The notes beneath the pieces were generated by a model. The model was not told where the DNA came from. It saw nothing but the letters and a program-made list of their open reading frames with translations, and ran no database searches. From Deinococcus yavapaiensis KR-236 (GTDB taxonomy: Bacteria > Deinococcota > Deinococci > Deinococcales > Deinococcaceae), in assembly GCF_003217515.1 (NCBI RefSeq), contig NZ_QJSX01000003.1:62001-126000 (forward strand): 64,000 bases of DNA. Reading direction: 5' to 3'. Each line of letters opens with the position of its first letter. Within the stretch, counting starts at the first letter, position 1. Positions 20,987-30,248 of this stretch are shown here, piece after piece. The position numbers were made by a program, and so were the translations under genes.

Positions 20987-20992
20987 AGTATA
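20987..20992 (-). promoter_or_regulatory. -10 box of the Roadblock operon
   Basis: TATACT on the minus strand, seven bases before the GTG start. No good -35 hexamer was found. Confidence 0.5.
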
Positions 20993-21043
20993 AGAAGCGG
21001 TGAGAGAACCGTGTAAAAAAGCGTAAGGTGTTCGCGTCGAGCC

Positions 21044-21654
<611 letters not shown>

Positions 21655-21658
<4 letters not shown>

Positions 21659-21954
21659 AGCATGCCGCCGAACATGCCGAGGCTGCGCTGCGTCTCTCGC
21701 TGCTGCAACTCGTCCGCCTGGTTCGAGGCGTCCTGAATCGCGACCAGCAGCAAGTCCTCCAGCGCTTCGACGTCCTCGGGGTCGACCGCTTGCGGATCGA
21801 TTCGGATGCTTTGCACCTTGCCCTGCCCGTTCATCGTGACCGTGACCATGCCGCTCGCCGTGCCCGTCACCGTCTGCTTGGCGAGGTCTTCTTGGATTTT
21901 CGCGGCGGCGACTTGCGCCTGCTGCATCTGCTTCATGAGCTTCTTCATGTCCAT
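21655..21954 (-). CDS. ybaB: YbaB/EbfC family nucleoid-associated protein
   Basis: A 99-residue DNA-binding dimer commonly paired with recR. MKQMQQAQVAAAKIQEDLAK forms the N-terminal coiled helix, SGMVTVTMNGQGKVQSIRID the central sheet, and EDLLLVAIQDASNQADEL the last helix. AAGGAG lies seven bases before the ATG. Its stop overlaps recR's TTG start, so RecR synthesis is coupled to it. Confidence 0.94.
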
Positions 21955-22015
21955 GTCCGTACTCCTTGCACCAACCGCCTCCGCTGCGCGAAAGCACGAT
22001 GATTCTTAGACCTGG

Positions 22016-22086
22016 CCGATCCTTGAGGACGCGAGCGCCGAGCTTTCTAAAAGTTCCCGCCGGGCGCTCGAATCCTTCAAGGTCGG
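22016..22086. repeat. 71-base imperfect inverted repeat
   Basis: Arms of 24 bases (22016-22039 and 22063-22086) match at 18 of 24 positions, including an unbroken run of eight pairs next to a 23-base loop. No T-tract follows. It could be a stand-alone hairpin RNA, a remote terminator or a dispersed repeat copy. Confidence 0.5.
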
Positions 22087-22244
22087 CAGTGACCTTCTTA
22101 TTCTACCCGCCCGCGCCTCGCCGTCCGTGATGGCCGTGAGGTTCGACGTCACGAACGCTTCAAGCCGCTCGGCCTTCGCCTTCCAAGCGCCTGTCACGAT
22201 TCGCAGGGACACCTTCTCGGACCTGACGAGGTGTGAGGCGGCAG

Positions 22245-22274
22245 TTGGTAGCGTCGAGGAGCAATGGGTATGGT
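22245..22274 (+). promoter_or_regulatory. Peroxiredoxin promoter
   Basis: TTGGTA (22245-22250), an 18-base spacer and TATGGT (22269-22274), five bases before the ATG at 22280; the same stretch contains GGTGAGG. Confidence 0.5.
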
Positions 22275-22279
22275 GAGGC

Positions 22280-22741
22280 ATGTTGAATGTCGAAGACACG
22301 GTGCCGACCGAGTCGCTGTCGTTCGTGCCCGAACTCGCGTCGCGCACGTGGCGCGTCTTGTTCTTCTTTCCTCGCGCGGCCACCACGCATTGCCAAATGC
22401 AAGCGCGGCGCTTCGAATCCTTGAATCCCGACTTTCAAGCGCTCGGCGTGCAAATCGTCGGGGCGAGCAGCGACACTCGACCGCAGCACTCGTCGTTTCG
22501 CGATTTGTGCCGCGTGACGTACCCGCTCGTGGCCGATCCTTCCGGCGAGCTGGGACGCGCGTTCGGAGTGCTGGAGGACGAGGTGGTGGACGGCGAGAAC
22601 AACTTGCGGGCCAAACGCGTCACGTTCGTGCTTTCCCCGGACCATCGCGTCGTCAAACGGTACGACGACGTAGACCCGGACGCGCACGCGAGCATCGTGC
22701 TGGAAGACCTGCAGTCGTTGCTTCGGTCTCCGCCGCGGTGA
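22280..22741 (+). CDS. Peroxiredoxin (AhpC/TSA family)
   Basis: A thiol peroxidase of about 153 residues. WRVLFFFPRAATTHCQMQARRFE carries the peroxidatic Cys38 in the T-x-x-C setting, with the usual Pro replaced in the next motif; GVQIVGASSDTRPQHSSFRDLC places a second Cys at 77, available as a resolving residue. TYPLVADPSGELGRAFGVL and RVTFVLSPDHRVVKRYDDVD complete the thioredoxin fold. It resembles the BCP/PrxQ group but lacks the C-x4-C pair of E. coli BCP. Monomeric peroxide scavenging is the likely job. Confidence 0.85.
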   Translation: MLNVEDTVPTESLSFVPELASRTWRVLFFFPRAATTHCQMQARRFESLNPDFQALGVQIVGASSDTRPQHSSFRDLCRVTYPLVADPSGELGRAFGVLEDEVVDGENNLRAKRVTFVLSPDHRVVKRYDDVDPDAHASIVLEDLQSLLRSPPR

Positions 22742-22780
22742 CGCGCTCGCCGACTTTGCCGCCGCCTCGCGGCGAGAGGG

Positions 22781-23104
22781 TCACAGGGTGTCGACGTACG
22801 CGTCGGCGAGGCGGGCGACTTCCTTGAGCACGTCGCCGTAGCGCTTGATGACCTTCTGCTCGCGCCCGTCCACGTACAGGCGCACGAAACCTTCGTCGGG
22901 TGGCTCCAAGCGCAGCGAGACACTCGTCGCGAGGCCCGCGAGATCGAGGGCGAGCGGGAGGGACGGCTCGGCGCCCTCCACGCGTGGCGCGAACTTCGGC
23001 GAGAGGTGCAGGACGACTTCGCGCCCGTCAACGCCCCGAGCGACGACCCGAGCGGTGACCAACTTGCCGTGCCGCATCTCCACGACGATCCCGAAAGGCT
23101 TCAC
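22781..23104 (-). CDS. Hypothetical protein coupled to the Nudix regulator (107 aa)
   Basis: 107 residues starting GTG within the last codon of the upstream Nudix gene (GTGA overlap), so it is translated from the same mRNA. The sequence (KPFGIVVEMRHGKLVTARVV, LDLAGLATSVSLRLEPPDEG, RLYVDGREQKVIKRYGDVLK) suggests a small beta-rich soluble protein. No family was recognised. Its fixed coupling implies a related role. Confidence 0.72.
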   Translation of the reverse strand: MKPFGIVVEMRHGKLVTARVVARGVDGREVVLHLSPKFAPRVEGAEPSLPLALDLAGLATSVSLRLEPPDEGFVRLYVDGREQKVIKRYGDVLKEVARLADAYVDTL

Positions 23105-23787
23105 GGCTCGGCGCTCACGCGCCGACGGGTCGTCCGCGCCCGACGGTAAAGCTGCGCGGGCCGCCCGACGCCGCTGCGACGCTCGCCCGACGCGGCGAGC
23201 AAGCCTTGCGACAAGAGACGCTTGCGAAAGTTCCGCTTGTCGAGCTTACGCGACAAGATCGCCTCGTGCACTTCCTGCAATTCCGGCAAGGTGAAGGTGT
23301 CGGGCAGGAACTCCAGCGCGAGCCCCTGGTACTCCAAGCGGGTTTGAAGCCGCTTGATCGCCCGCTCGAGAATCTCGGCGTGATCGAACGCCAAGAGGGG
23401 CGGTTGGTGTGCGGGAAACCAGCGGGCGCCGTTGATGCTGCGCTCTTCGCGCAAGTGGGCGTGGCCGTGCGGCAAGACGGCGAGGTGCGCGACGCTCACG
23501 ACGCGTCCGCGCGGATCGCGGTTCGGGGCGCCGAAAGTATAGAACTGCTCCAGATGGCGTGGCTCGAGCGTCAAGGTGGTTTCGTCGCGCAACTCGCGCA
23601 AGGCGGCTTCGTGAAGCTCCTCGCCTTCTTGCACGAAGCCGCCCGGCAAGGCCCACACTTGCTGATGTGGCCGCGTGCCGCGCTTGACGAGCAGCACTTG
23701 CAGTTCGCCTTCGTGCATCGCGAAGGCCGCCACGTCCACCGCGAGGCCGACCGTGGCGGCCCGTGGCGGCAGCATTAGTGTATCCAT
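23101..23787 (-). CDS. Nudix-winged helix protein, NrtR-like
   Basis: 228 residues: a Nudix domain (about 10-140) plus a C-terminal winged helix (about 150-228), the architecture of NrtR, the ADP-ribose-sensing regulator of NAD metabolism. The Nudix box GGFVQEGEELHEAALRELRD has Asp-Glu where active enzymes have Glu-Glu, so catalysis may be weak, as in sensing members. The winged helix contains FTLPELQEVHEAILSRKLDK and NFRKRLLSQGLL. A consensus promoter sits directly before ATG 23787. No NAD gene is adjacent, so the target is unknown. Confidence 0.83.
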   Translation of the reverse strand: MDTLMLPPRAATVGLAVDVAAFAMHEGELQVLLVKRGTRPHQQVWALPGGFVQEGEELHEAALRELRDETTLTLEPRHLEQFYTFGAPNRDPRGRVVSVAHLAVLPHGHAHLREERSINGARWFPAHQPPLLAFDHAEILERAIKRLQTRLEYQGLALEFLPDTFTLPELQEVHEAILSRKLDKRNFRKRLLSQGLLAASGERRSGVGRPAQLYRRARTTRRRVSAEP

Positions 23788-23794
23788 GACGTTT

Positions 23795-23823
23795 AGCCTA
23801 GAGACGACGCTCGAGCCTGTCAA
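23795..23823 (-). promoter_or_regulatory. Strong promoter of the NrtR-like operon
   Basis: On the minus strand, TTGACA (23818-23823), a 17-base spacer and TAGGCT (23795-23800), seven bases before the ATG. The -35 box is a perfect consensus match. Confidence 0.75.
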
Positions 23824-23904
23824 GGAGAAAACGAGTGAAGACGTCGCCAAGGTCGTCGAGGTCAGGCACGTTTCGGGCGGGCAGCGACCCGTATCCTGTG
23901 AGGT

Positions 23905-25041
23905 GTGACGACCTCCGTTCCTCGCTTTTTGTGGCTCGAGCGCGCCGAGCGGCTCGCGCGCGTGTTCGCGAACGCGGCCTCGCAAGCCGACGCGACCGGC
24001 GAACTCGCCCGAGGCGCCGTGTTGGAGCTCAAGCGCAGCGGGCACACCGCCTTCACCATCCCCGCCGCCTACGGCGGCGACGGCGCGGCCCTCGCGGAGT
24101 TCGCGGTCGCTCAAGAACTCCTCGGCAGCGGCGACGCCAGCCTCGCGTTGATCGCGGCGATGCACGCGCACCTCATGGGAAGCGCACGTGACACGTGGCC
24201 GTCCGATTTGCTCGCCCGCGTCGCGCGCCGCAGCGTGGAAGACGGTTGGCTCGGCAACGCCGTCGCGTCCGAGCCGGAGCTCGGCAGTCCGTCACGCGGC
24301 GGGCTGCCCGCCACGAGCGCCGCGCCGACGCACGGCGGCTGGAAGATCACGGGCCGCAAGACGTGGGGAACGGGCGCCGAAGCCCTCGACTTCCTCGTCG
24401 TGAGCGCCGCCACGCCCAGCGGGGACGTGCGGCGCTTCGTCGTGCCGACGTCCTCCGACGGCGTGCGCGTCGACCCGACGTGGCGCGGCGCCTTGTCTCT
24501 TCGCGCGAGCGGTTCTCACGACATCGTCTTCGAGCAGGTCTTCGTTCCGCACAAGAACGTGATTCCCTCCAAGAACTCGCCCTCGTCGAGCGCGTGGTTC
24601 TGGACGGCCGTCGCCGCGACGTACCTCGGGGTGGGAGTCGGCGCGGTGGACGCCCTGATCGCCTACGCGAAGCAGCGCGTTCCGACGGCCCTCGGCGAGC
24701 CCATCGCGACCTTGCCGAAGGTGCAAGAGGCGGTGGGACGCGCGACGCTCGAACTCGGCGCGGCGCGCACGTTTCTGCACGACGTCGCGCGACGCTGGGA
24801 CGCCAGCGAGGACTCCCAGGAAAAGGCGAGTCTCGTGCCGTCTTTCGCCGCCGCCAAGAGCCTCGCGACGAACGCCGCCGTGAGCGCCACGGACATCGCG
24901 CTTCGAGCGGCGGGCGGCGCGGCCCTCACGCCCGCCTTGCCGCTCGAACGCTTCTTCCGTGACGCTCGCGCGGGCCTCACGCACCCGCCGAGCGACGACC
25001 TCGCCTTGACGCTGCTCGGCAAGCAACGCCTGGGGTTATGA
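23905..25041 (+). CDS. Acyl-CoA dehydrogenase family protein
   Basis: A flavoprotein of the acyl-CoA dehydrogenase fold, 378 residues: N-terminal helices with TIPAAYGGDGAALAEFAVAQ, the middle beta domain with GNAVASEPELGSPSRGG and WKITGRKTWGTGAEALDFLV, and the C-terminal helical bundle ending in RFFRDARAGLTHPPSDD. The substrate is not evident; the group that also includes DszC-like monooxygenases is possible. The GTG start is seven bases after TATCCT. The last six bases overlap the convergent debranching-enzyme gene. Confidence 0.85.
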   Translation: MTTSVPRFLWLERAERLARVFANAASQADATGELARGAVLELKRSGHTAFTIPAAYGGDGAALAEFAVAQELLGSGDASLALIAAMHAHLMGSARDTWPSDLLARVARRSVEDGWLGNAVASEPELGSPSRGGLPATSAAPTHGGWKITGRKTWGTGAEALDFLVVSAATPSGDVRRFVVPTSSDGVRVDPTWRGALSLRASGSHDIVFEQVFVPHKNVIPSKNSPSSSAWFWTAVAATYLGVGVGAVDALIAYAKQRVPTALGEPIATLPKVQEAVGRATLELGAARTFLHDVARRWDASEDSQEKASLVPSFAAAKSLATNAAVSATDIALRAAGGAALTPALPLERFFRDARAGLTHPPSDDLALTLLGKQRLGL

Positions 25042-26940
25042 CGAGCGCGTCTGGACGTACGCGCGCAACAACTCCGCCACGCTCCACGCTTGAAACGGAC
25101 AGCCGCCCGGCACGAGGTCGGAGCCGCCGAACACCTCCGACACCGAACCGACGCCCGCCTCGCTCAAGTGCGCGACGAGGCCCGACAAGGCGCTCGGATC
25201 GCGCGCGAGGTCCGTGTACGCGCCGATCAGCCACGGCCACACCGTGCCTTGATGGTACGCCGAGTCACGCACGAAGCGGTGCCCGCCGAACGTCGGACGG
25301 TAGCGCTCGTCGGTGGGGGAGAGGGTGCGCAAGCCGACGGGCGTGAGAAGGTCGCGCCGAGCGGTGAGGAGCGCGCGAGCGGTCACGTCCGCCGCGTCCA
25401 AGTGAGACAAGGCCAGCAGCGCGTTGGGCCGAATCGACGTGTCGAGCGAGCCGTCGTCGGAGAGGACGTCCGCCGGGAAGGAGCGATTTCGCCAAAAAGC
25501 GCTCATGGCCGCGCGACCTTTGGCCCGTAACGCCTCGAAGGCGGGCGCCTCCCCCAACCGCGCGGCGAGGCGGTCGTGAACGTCGAGGGCGGACAGCCAC
25601 AGCGCCGCGATCTCGATCGGGCGACCGTGACGCGGCGTCACCACCCAGTCGTGGATCTTGACGTCCATCCACGTCAATTGAACGCCCTTCTCGCCCGCGC
25701 GCAGCAAGCCGCTGTCATGCAGGCGAATCGAGAACCGCGTGCCTCGCGCCAGATCGTCGATCATGCGGCGCAACTGCGGCAAATGCCGCCGCGCGAACGC
25801 CTCGTCCCCCGTGGCGTGCACGTACGCCTCGAACGCCACGAACAACCACAAGCTGCCGTCCACCGTGTTGTACCCCGCGCCCGAACCGTCGTCGAAGAAG
25901 TTGTTCGGCACGAGGCCTTCCTGCTCGTACCGCAAGAACGTCTCCAGGAGTTCGCGCGCCTCCTCGAATCGGCCCGTGACGAGCGTGAGGCCGCGCAAGG
26001 CGATCATCGCGTCTCGCCCCCAGTCCGCGAACCACGGGTACCCCGCGATCACCGACGTCGAGTTCGTGCTTTCCCGGCGCACGAGGAAAGCGTCCGCCGC
26101 GACGGCCAAGGTCGCCACGACCTCGTCGCGCACGCCCGTCGCGCTCCACGCCCGCTCGACGAGGTCGCGCCGTCTTGCCGTCTCGTCTTGCCACGCTTGC
26201 CACGGATCGAAGGACGCGTCGCCGAGGCCGTCGATCACGAGAGCGAAGCGGTGCGTGCCCGCTTCGAACGTGACGCGCCACAAGTCCACGCTCGCCGCGA
26301 CGTCCGTGCTCGCCTCGCCACGCTCGGCCTCCGCGCGAAGGTGAAGCCGCTGCGGAGAGGCGTGCGGTTCGAGGGGCGTGACGTCGGCTTCGCATCGCAG
26401 CCGCACGCGCAGGAAGCGGCCGCCTCGAATCGTCACGCTGTCCGCGTCCCGCTCGAACGTCAACGCGGGCAGTTCGTCGCGAACGGCGTGCATGTCGCGG
26501 TCGGTGAACAGCCCGCCGAGCGTCAAGCTGCCCGTCTCGCTCGCCTCCACCTCGTACAGCAACACGAGCGCGCCCGAATGCCTCGGCATGAAGGCCCGTC
26601 GCCGCACCCGGGTGCCGAGCGCGAATTGGACGCGCTCGGGCAGCAAGTCCGTCAAGTTCACGCGCTCCACGCATCCGAGCCCTTCACCTTCGAAGGCGAG
26701 GGGCGCGACCTCGAAGGCGTGCAGCGTCGTGCGCCGACCTTCCACGGCGAGGGTCTCGCGCGCGGCGATCCACATCACGTGCCGCTCCACGGGCGGGGTG
26801 AAGCTCACGGCGAGGCCCGAGTACGACCGGGTCGGCACGCCATGAAGCGTCGAGAGCGAGAAGCCGCCCAAGCCGTCGGTCAGCAGCACCTCACGCGAGA
26901 AGTCGCGCACGGCCGAACTTCCAAACGAAAGCGTTCGCAC
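25036..26940 (-). CDS. Glycogen debranching enzyme (amylo-alpha-1,6-glucosidase family)
   Basis: Predicted to hydrolyse alpha-1,6 branch residues in glycogen-like glucans. 634 residues in two parts. The N-terminal domain (1-260) has LLTDGLGGFSLSTLHGVPTR and SYSGLAV, the GDE N-terminal signature. The C-terminal (alpha/alpha)6 barrel has STNSTSVIAGYPWFADWGRD, NNFFDDGSGAGYNTVDGSLW, QLTWMDVK, RPIEIAALW and AYHQGTVWPW, typical of the archaeal/bacterial GDE (GH133-like) group. The GTG start stands six bases after TACGAT, leaderless style, back to back with infC. It could feed glucose to the polyphosphate glucokinase at 35.2 kb. Confidence 0.9.
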   Translation of the reverse strand: MRTLSFGSSAVRDFSREVLLTDGLGGFSLSTLHGVPTRSYSGLAVSFTPPVERHVMWIAARETLAVEGRRTTLHAFEVAPLAFEGEGLGCVERVNLTDLLPERVQFALGTRVRRRAFMPRHSGALVLLYEVEASETGSLTLGGLFTDRDMHAVRDELPALTFERDADSVTIRGGRFLRVRLRCEADVTPLEPHASPQRLHLRAEAERGEASTDVAASVDLWRVTFEAGTHRFALVIDGLGDASFDPWQAWQDETARRRDLVERAWSATGVRDEVVATLAVAADAFLVRRESTNSTSVIAGYPWFADWGRDAMIALRGLTLVTGRFEEARELLETFLRYEQEGLVPNNFFDDGSGAGYNTVDGSLWLFVAFEAYVHATGDEAFARRHLPQLRRMIDDLARGTRFSIRLHDSGLLRAGEKGVQLTWMDVKIHDWVVTPRHGRPIEIAALWLSALDVHDRLAARLGEAPAFEALRAKGRAAMSAFWRNRSFPADVLSDDGSLDTSIRPNALLALSHLDAADVTARALLTARRDLLTPVGLRTLSPTDERYRPTFGGHRFVRDSAYHQGTVWPWLIGAYTDLARDPSALSGLVAHLSEAGVGSVSEVFGGSDLVPGGCPFQAWSVAELLRAYVQTRSS

Positions 26941-27070
26941 CGCTCAATCGTAAGGCGTGCTTAAGCCGAGCAGCCTTTCGGACGGGTGTTTTCGTGAGCT
27001 TTGATGTAAGATGAAGGTCACTGCCAGAACGGTAGGCCTGCGGCGGGCCCGAGGGCTCGCTCCACGAGAG

Positions 27071-27658
<588 letters not shown>

Positions 27659-27669
27659 CCCGGCGACGA

Positions 27670-27700
27670 AACAGGAGAGGCGCTTGCCTCTCCTGTTCGT
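27670..27700 (+). terminator. infC terminator
   Basis: A perfect 12-bp stem (27670-27681 with 27686-27697), GCTT loop and CGTTT tail, 12 bases after the infC stop. Confidence 0.8.
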
Positions 27701-27712
27701 TTGCCGTACACT
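27684..27712 (+). promoter_or_regulatory. rpmI-rplT promoter
   Basis: TTGCCT (27684-27689), a 17-base spacer and TACACT (27707-27712). The -35 box lies inside the right arm of the infC terminator, so the ribosomal-protein pair restarts transcription immediately. Confidence 0.6.
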
Positions 27713-27718
27713 GTCAAG

Positions 27719-27837
27719 GCTGCCTTTCAGGGAGCACAAGCAGAGCTCAGGCGATCAACGCTGCCGTCTCGAAACGACACGGCGCGGCCTGACTCTCAGG
27801 CGACGGCCGTCAGTGTCGTTCGTCTCCAAGGAGCAAC
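27719..27837 (+). promoter_or_regulatory. Structured leader of rpmI-rplT
   Basis: A leader of about 118 bases before the AAGGAG ribosome site. An 8-bp outer stem (27773-27780 with 27813-27820) encloses a 6-bp hairpin (27787-27792 with 27796-27801). L20 represses such operons through leader RNA in other bacteria; that role here is inferred. Confidence 0.45.
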
Positions 27838-28038
27838 ATGCCGAAGCAAAAGACCAAGAAGAGCGCCAAGCGCCGAATCAAGATCACGGCGACCGGTAAG
27901 GTCATGGCGTTCAAGAGTGGCAAACGCCACCAGAACACCGGGAAGTCCGGCGACGATATTCGCGGCAAGGGCAAGGGCTTCGTCCTGGCCAAGAGCGAGT
28001 GGGCACGCATGAAGGCCATGCTGCCGGGAGGGAAATAA
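27838..28038 (+). CDS. rpmI: 50S ribosomal protein L35 (bL35)
   Basis: 66 residues, very basic: [31 protein letters not shown] and the C-terminal MKAMLPGGK. It sits in the universal infC-rpmI-rplT order. AAGGAG lies four bases before the ATG. Confidence 0.96.
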   Translation: MPKQKTKKSAKRRIKITATGKVMAFKSGKRHQNTGKSGDDIRGKGKGFVLAKSEWARMKAMLPGGK

Positions 28039-28041
28039 ACC

Positions 28042-28413
<372 letters not shown>

Positions 28414-28427
28414 GCCCCCGAAGAATT

Positions 28428-28475
28428 CACGAAGAGAGAAGCGCTCCCCGATCGGGGAGCGCTTCTCTCTTCGTG
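28428..28475. terminator. Strong bidirectional terminator
   Basis: A perfect 22-bp stem (28428-28449 with 28454-28475) with a GATC loop lies between the convergent rplT and GH30 stops. It is the longest perfect hairpin in the window. Confidence 0.9.
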
Positions 28476-28481
28476 GGTCCG

Positions 28482-29963
28482 TTACAAGGGCGCCCAGGTG
28501 AAGGTCGCCACGGCACCCGGCACGAGCATCACCGTGAAGGACTTGCCCGCTTCGCGTACTTTCACGCTGCGACTTTCGCTCGCGCCGTTCAACACGATCA
28601 AGGCGCGCGTGCCGTTGGGGTTGCGGAAGGCGACGCTTTGGACGTTGCCGACTCCGAAGGTCGTGGAGGCGACGCGCCGCGCGCCGGGCGAAACGAACTT
28701 GGCGGCGTGTCCGAGCGCGTAGTACTCGACGTTGTACCGAATGGCGCTTCCGTCGCTCGGAATGGTGACGACGCCTCGGCAGTTCCCGCAACCGCCGTTC
28801 GTGGGACCGCCGACGTCGTCGAGCGCGAGGTTCCACAGCAACACCGTCTTCGCCCAGTTTCTCGTCGCGCCGATCACGAGGTTCTCGACGTTCCACTTCA
28901 GATTGTCTCCGAAGTTCGTGGCCCACCCGCCGCCCGAGCATTCCGTGAAGTACACGTCCTTCGTGGGCCACGCGGCTTGCACGGTCGACTGGGCGCTCAC
29001 GTCGCCCGCGTAGCAGTGAAAGGCGCTTCCGGCGAGGTAACTCGAGGCGGCCGCGTCGCTCAGCAACGTTTGGGCGTAGCTCGGCTCGTCCCAGTTGTGA
29101 TCCCAACCGAGAAGCTTCGTTTGCAAGCCCGCCGCTTGGAAGGTCGGCCCGAGGTGCTGTCCCACGAAGCGTGCGGCGTCCGAAGCTTCGAAGCGCATCG
29201 ACGGGTACGCGGTCGTCTCGTGGTGCGGTTCGTTTTGTAACGTCACCGCGTCGATCGGCACGCCCGACGCTTCGTAGGCGCGCACGAACTTCAGGAAGTA
29301 ACGCGCGTACGCGTCGTACGTTTCAGGCTTCAAGCTGCCGCCGCTCAACGTGCCGCTCGTCTTCATCCAAGCGGGCGCGCTCCACGGGGACGCCATGAAG
29401 CGCACGCGCGCACTGACCGCGCGAATCGCGCGGGCCGTCGGCAGTACGTCCTGCTCGTCGCGGGCCACCGAGAAGTTCGCCAGCGTCTCGTCCGTTTGGC
29501 CGGCGGGCACGTCGTCGTAGGTGTAACTGCCGAGCGCGAAGTCCGACGCGCCCATGGGCACGCGCAGGTAACTGAGGCCGATGCCGAGCGCTGGATCGAA
29601 AAGCTTGCGCAAGACCTCCGAGCGTCGCGTGGCGTCGAGCTTCGAGTTGAGAAGCCACGCGCTCGACTCGGTGAGCGCCGCGCCGAAGCCCGCGATCTCC
29701 TGGTAGGTCCGCGTCGTGTCGACGTCGATGGTGTACGTGGTGCTTCCTGCGTCCGCTCGGAAGCTCAAGTCGCTTTGCCGGGCGAGCAGATTCTTCGCGT
29801 CGGCGGTCGTCAGTACCATTTGCGCCGCGGGCGCGGTGGTTTTCGTGCCTCCACCCAGCGCTTGCAGATCCGACGACGTCGCGTCGAGCGTCGAAAGTGG
29901 CGCTCCGCACGCGGAAAGCAGAAGGGTGAGCCCGATGAACAAGCGTGTCGGTACGTGCTTCAT
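28482..29963 (-). CDS. GH30-family glycoside hydrolase lipoprotein
   Basis: A cell-surface glucosidase or endo-beta-1,6-glucanase. A lipoprotein signal ends LLLSAC (Cys19). The (beta/alpha)8 barrel carries the acid/base Glu245 in TLQNEPHHE and the nucleophile Glu341 in YFTECSGGGW, the two GH30 catalytic strands; EIAGFGAALTESSAWLL and SYLRVPMGASDF near the N terminus are also GH30. The C-terminal 90 residues form the side beta-sandwich that completes GH30 proteins. Glucosylceramidase-like versus glucan-acting cannot be decided from sequence, but the GH16 glucanase at 46 kb favours glucan. GAGGA precedes the ATG. Confidence 0.9.
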   Translation of the reverse strand: MKHVPTRLFIGLTLLLSACGAPLSTLDATSSDLQALGGGTKTTAPAAQMVLTTADAKNLLARQSDLSFRADAGSTTYTIDVDTTRTYQEIAGFGAALTESSAWLLNSKLDATRRSEVLRKLFDPALGIGLSYLRVPMGASDFALGSYTYDDVPAGQTDETLANFSVARDEQDVLPTARAIRAVSARVRFMASPWSAPAWMKTSGTLSGGSLKPETYDAYARYFLKFVRAYEASGVPIDAVTLQNEPHHETTAYPSMRFEASDAARFVGQHLGPTFQAAGLQTKLLGWDHNWDEPSYAQTLLSDAAASSYLAGSAFHCYAGDVSAQSTVQAAWPTKDVYFTECSGGGWATNFGDNLKWNVENLVIGATRNWAKTVLLWNLALDDVGGPTNGGCGNCRGVVTIPSDGSAIRYNVEYYALGHAAKFVSPGARRVASTTFGVGNVQSVAFRNPNGTRALIVLNGASESRSVKVREAGKSFTVMLVPGAVATFTWAPL

Positions 29964-30080
29964 GGTCCTCGTTTCGGTAACCCGGCCGACTTCGAGAGTC
30001 CCGTGGCTTTGCGTCTCTTCCTCGCGGAAGGTTTGCCGTTTCGTTCGAGAGCTTCGGCGCCTGAACCGCTCTATTTTAGT

Positions 30081-30120
30081 GTGAAACTGCTGAGGTGTGA
30101 GTGAAAAACTGCAGATGTGG
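30081..30120. repeat. Two tandem 20-base repeats upstream of GH30
   Basis: GTGAAACTGCTGAGGTGTGA (30081-30100) is followed by GTGAAAAACTGCAGATGTGG (30101-30120), about two helical turns per unit. They lie in the divergent region between GH30 and the GT2 fusion and could bind a regulator of either. Confidence 0.45.
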
Positions 30121-30248
30121 ATAGAAGGCCGACCTTCTATTCGCCGTCACGACTCTTGTCTCCTTCTTTTTCTATGAAGACGCCCCCCTGATCGACCCAG
30201 CAAATATCGGGCGTCGAACCTTACGCTCGGGATTGCCGGAGTAGAGCC

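Larger units (their letters stand above)
21955..22279. other. Divergent intergenic region, 325 bases
   Basis: This lies between ybaB and the peroxiredoxin gene. It holds the inverted repeat at 22016-22086 and the peroxiredoxin promoter. A minus-strand frame in the middle has coding-like composition over about 45 codons and then loses it; it may be a gene remnant. Confidence 0.4.

Noticed and set aside
22006..22240. Minus-strand protein gene between ybaB and the peroxiredoxin gene
   Set aside because: Coding-like bias covers only part of the frame and no start or family supports it.
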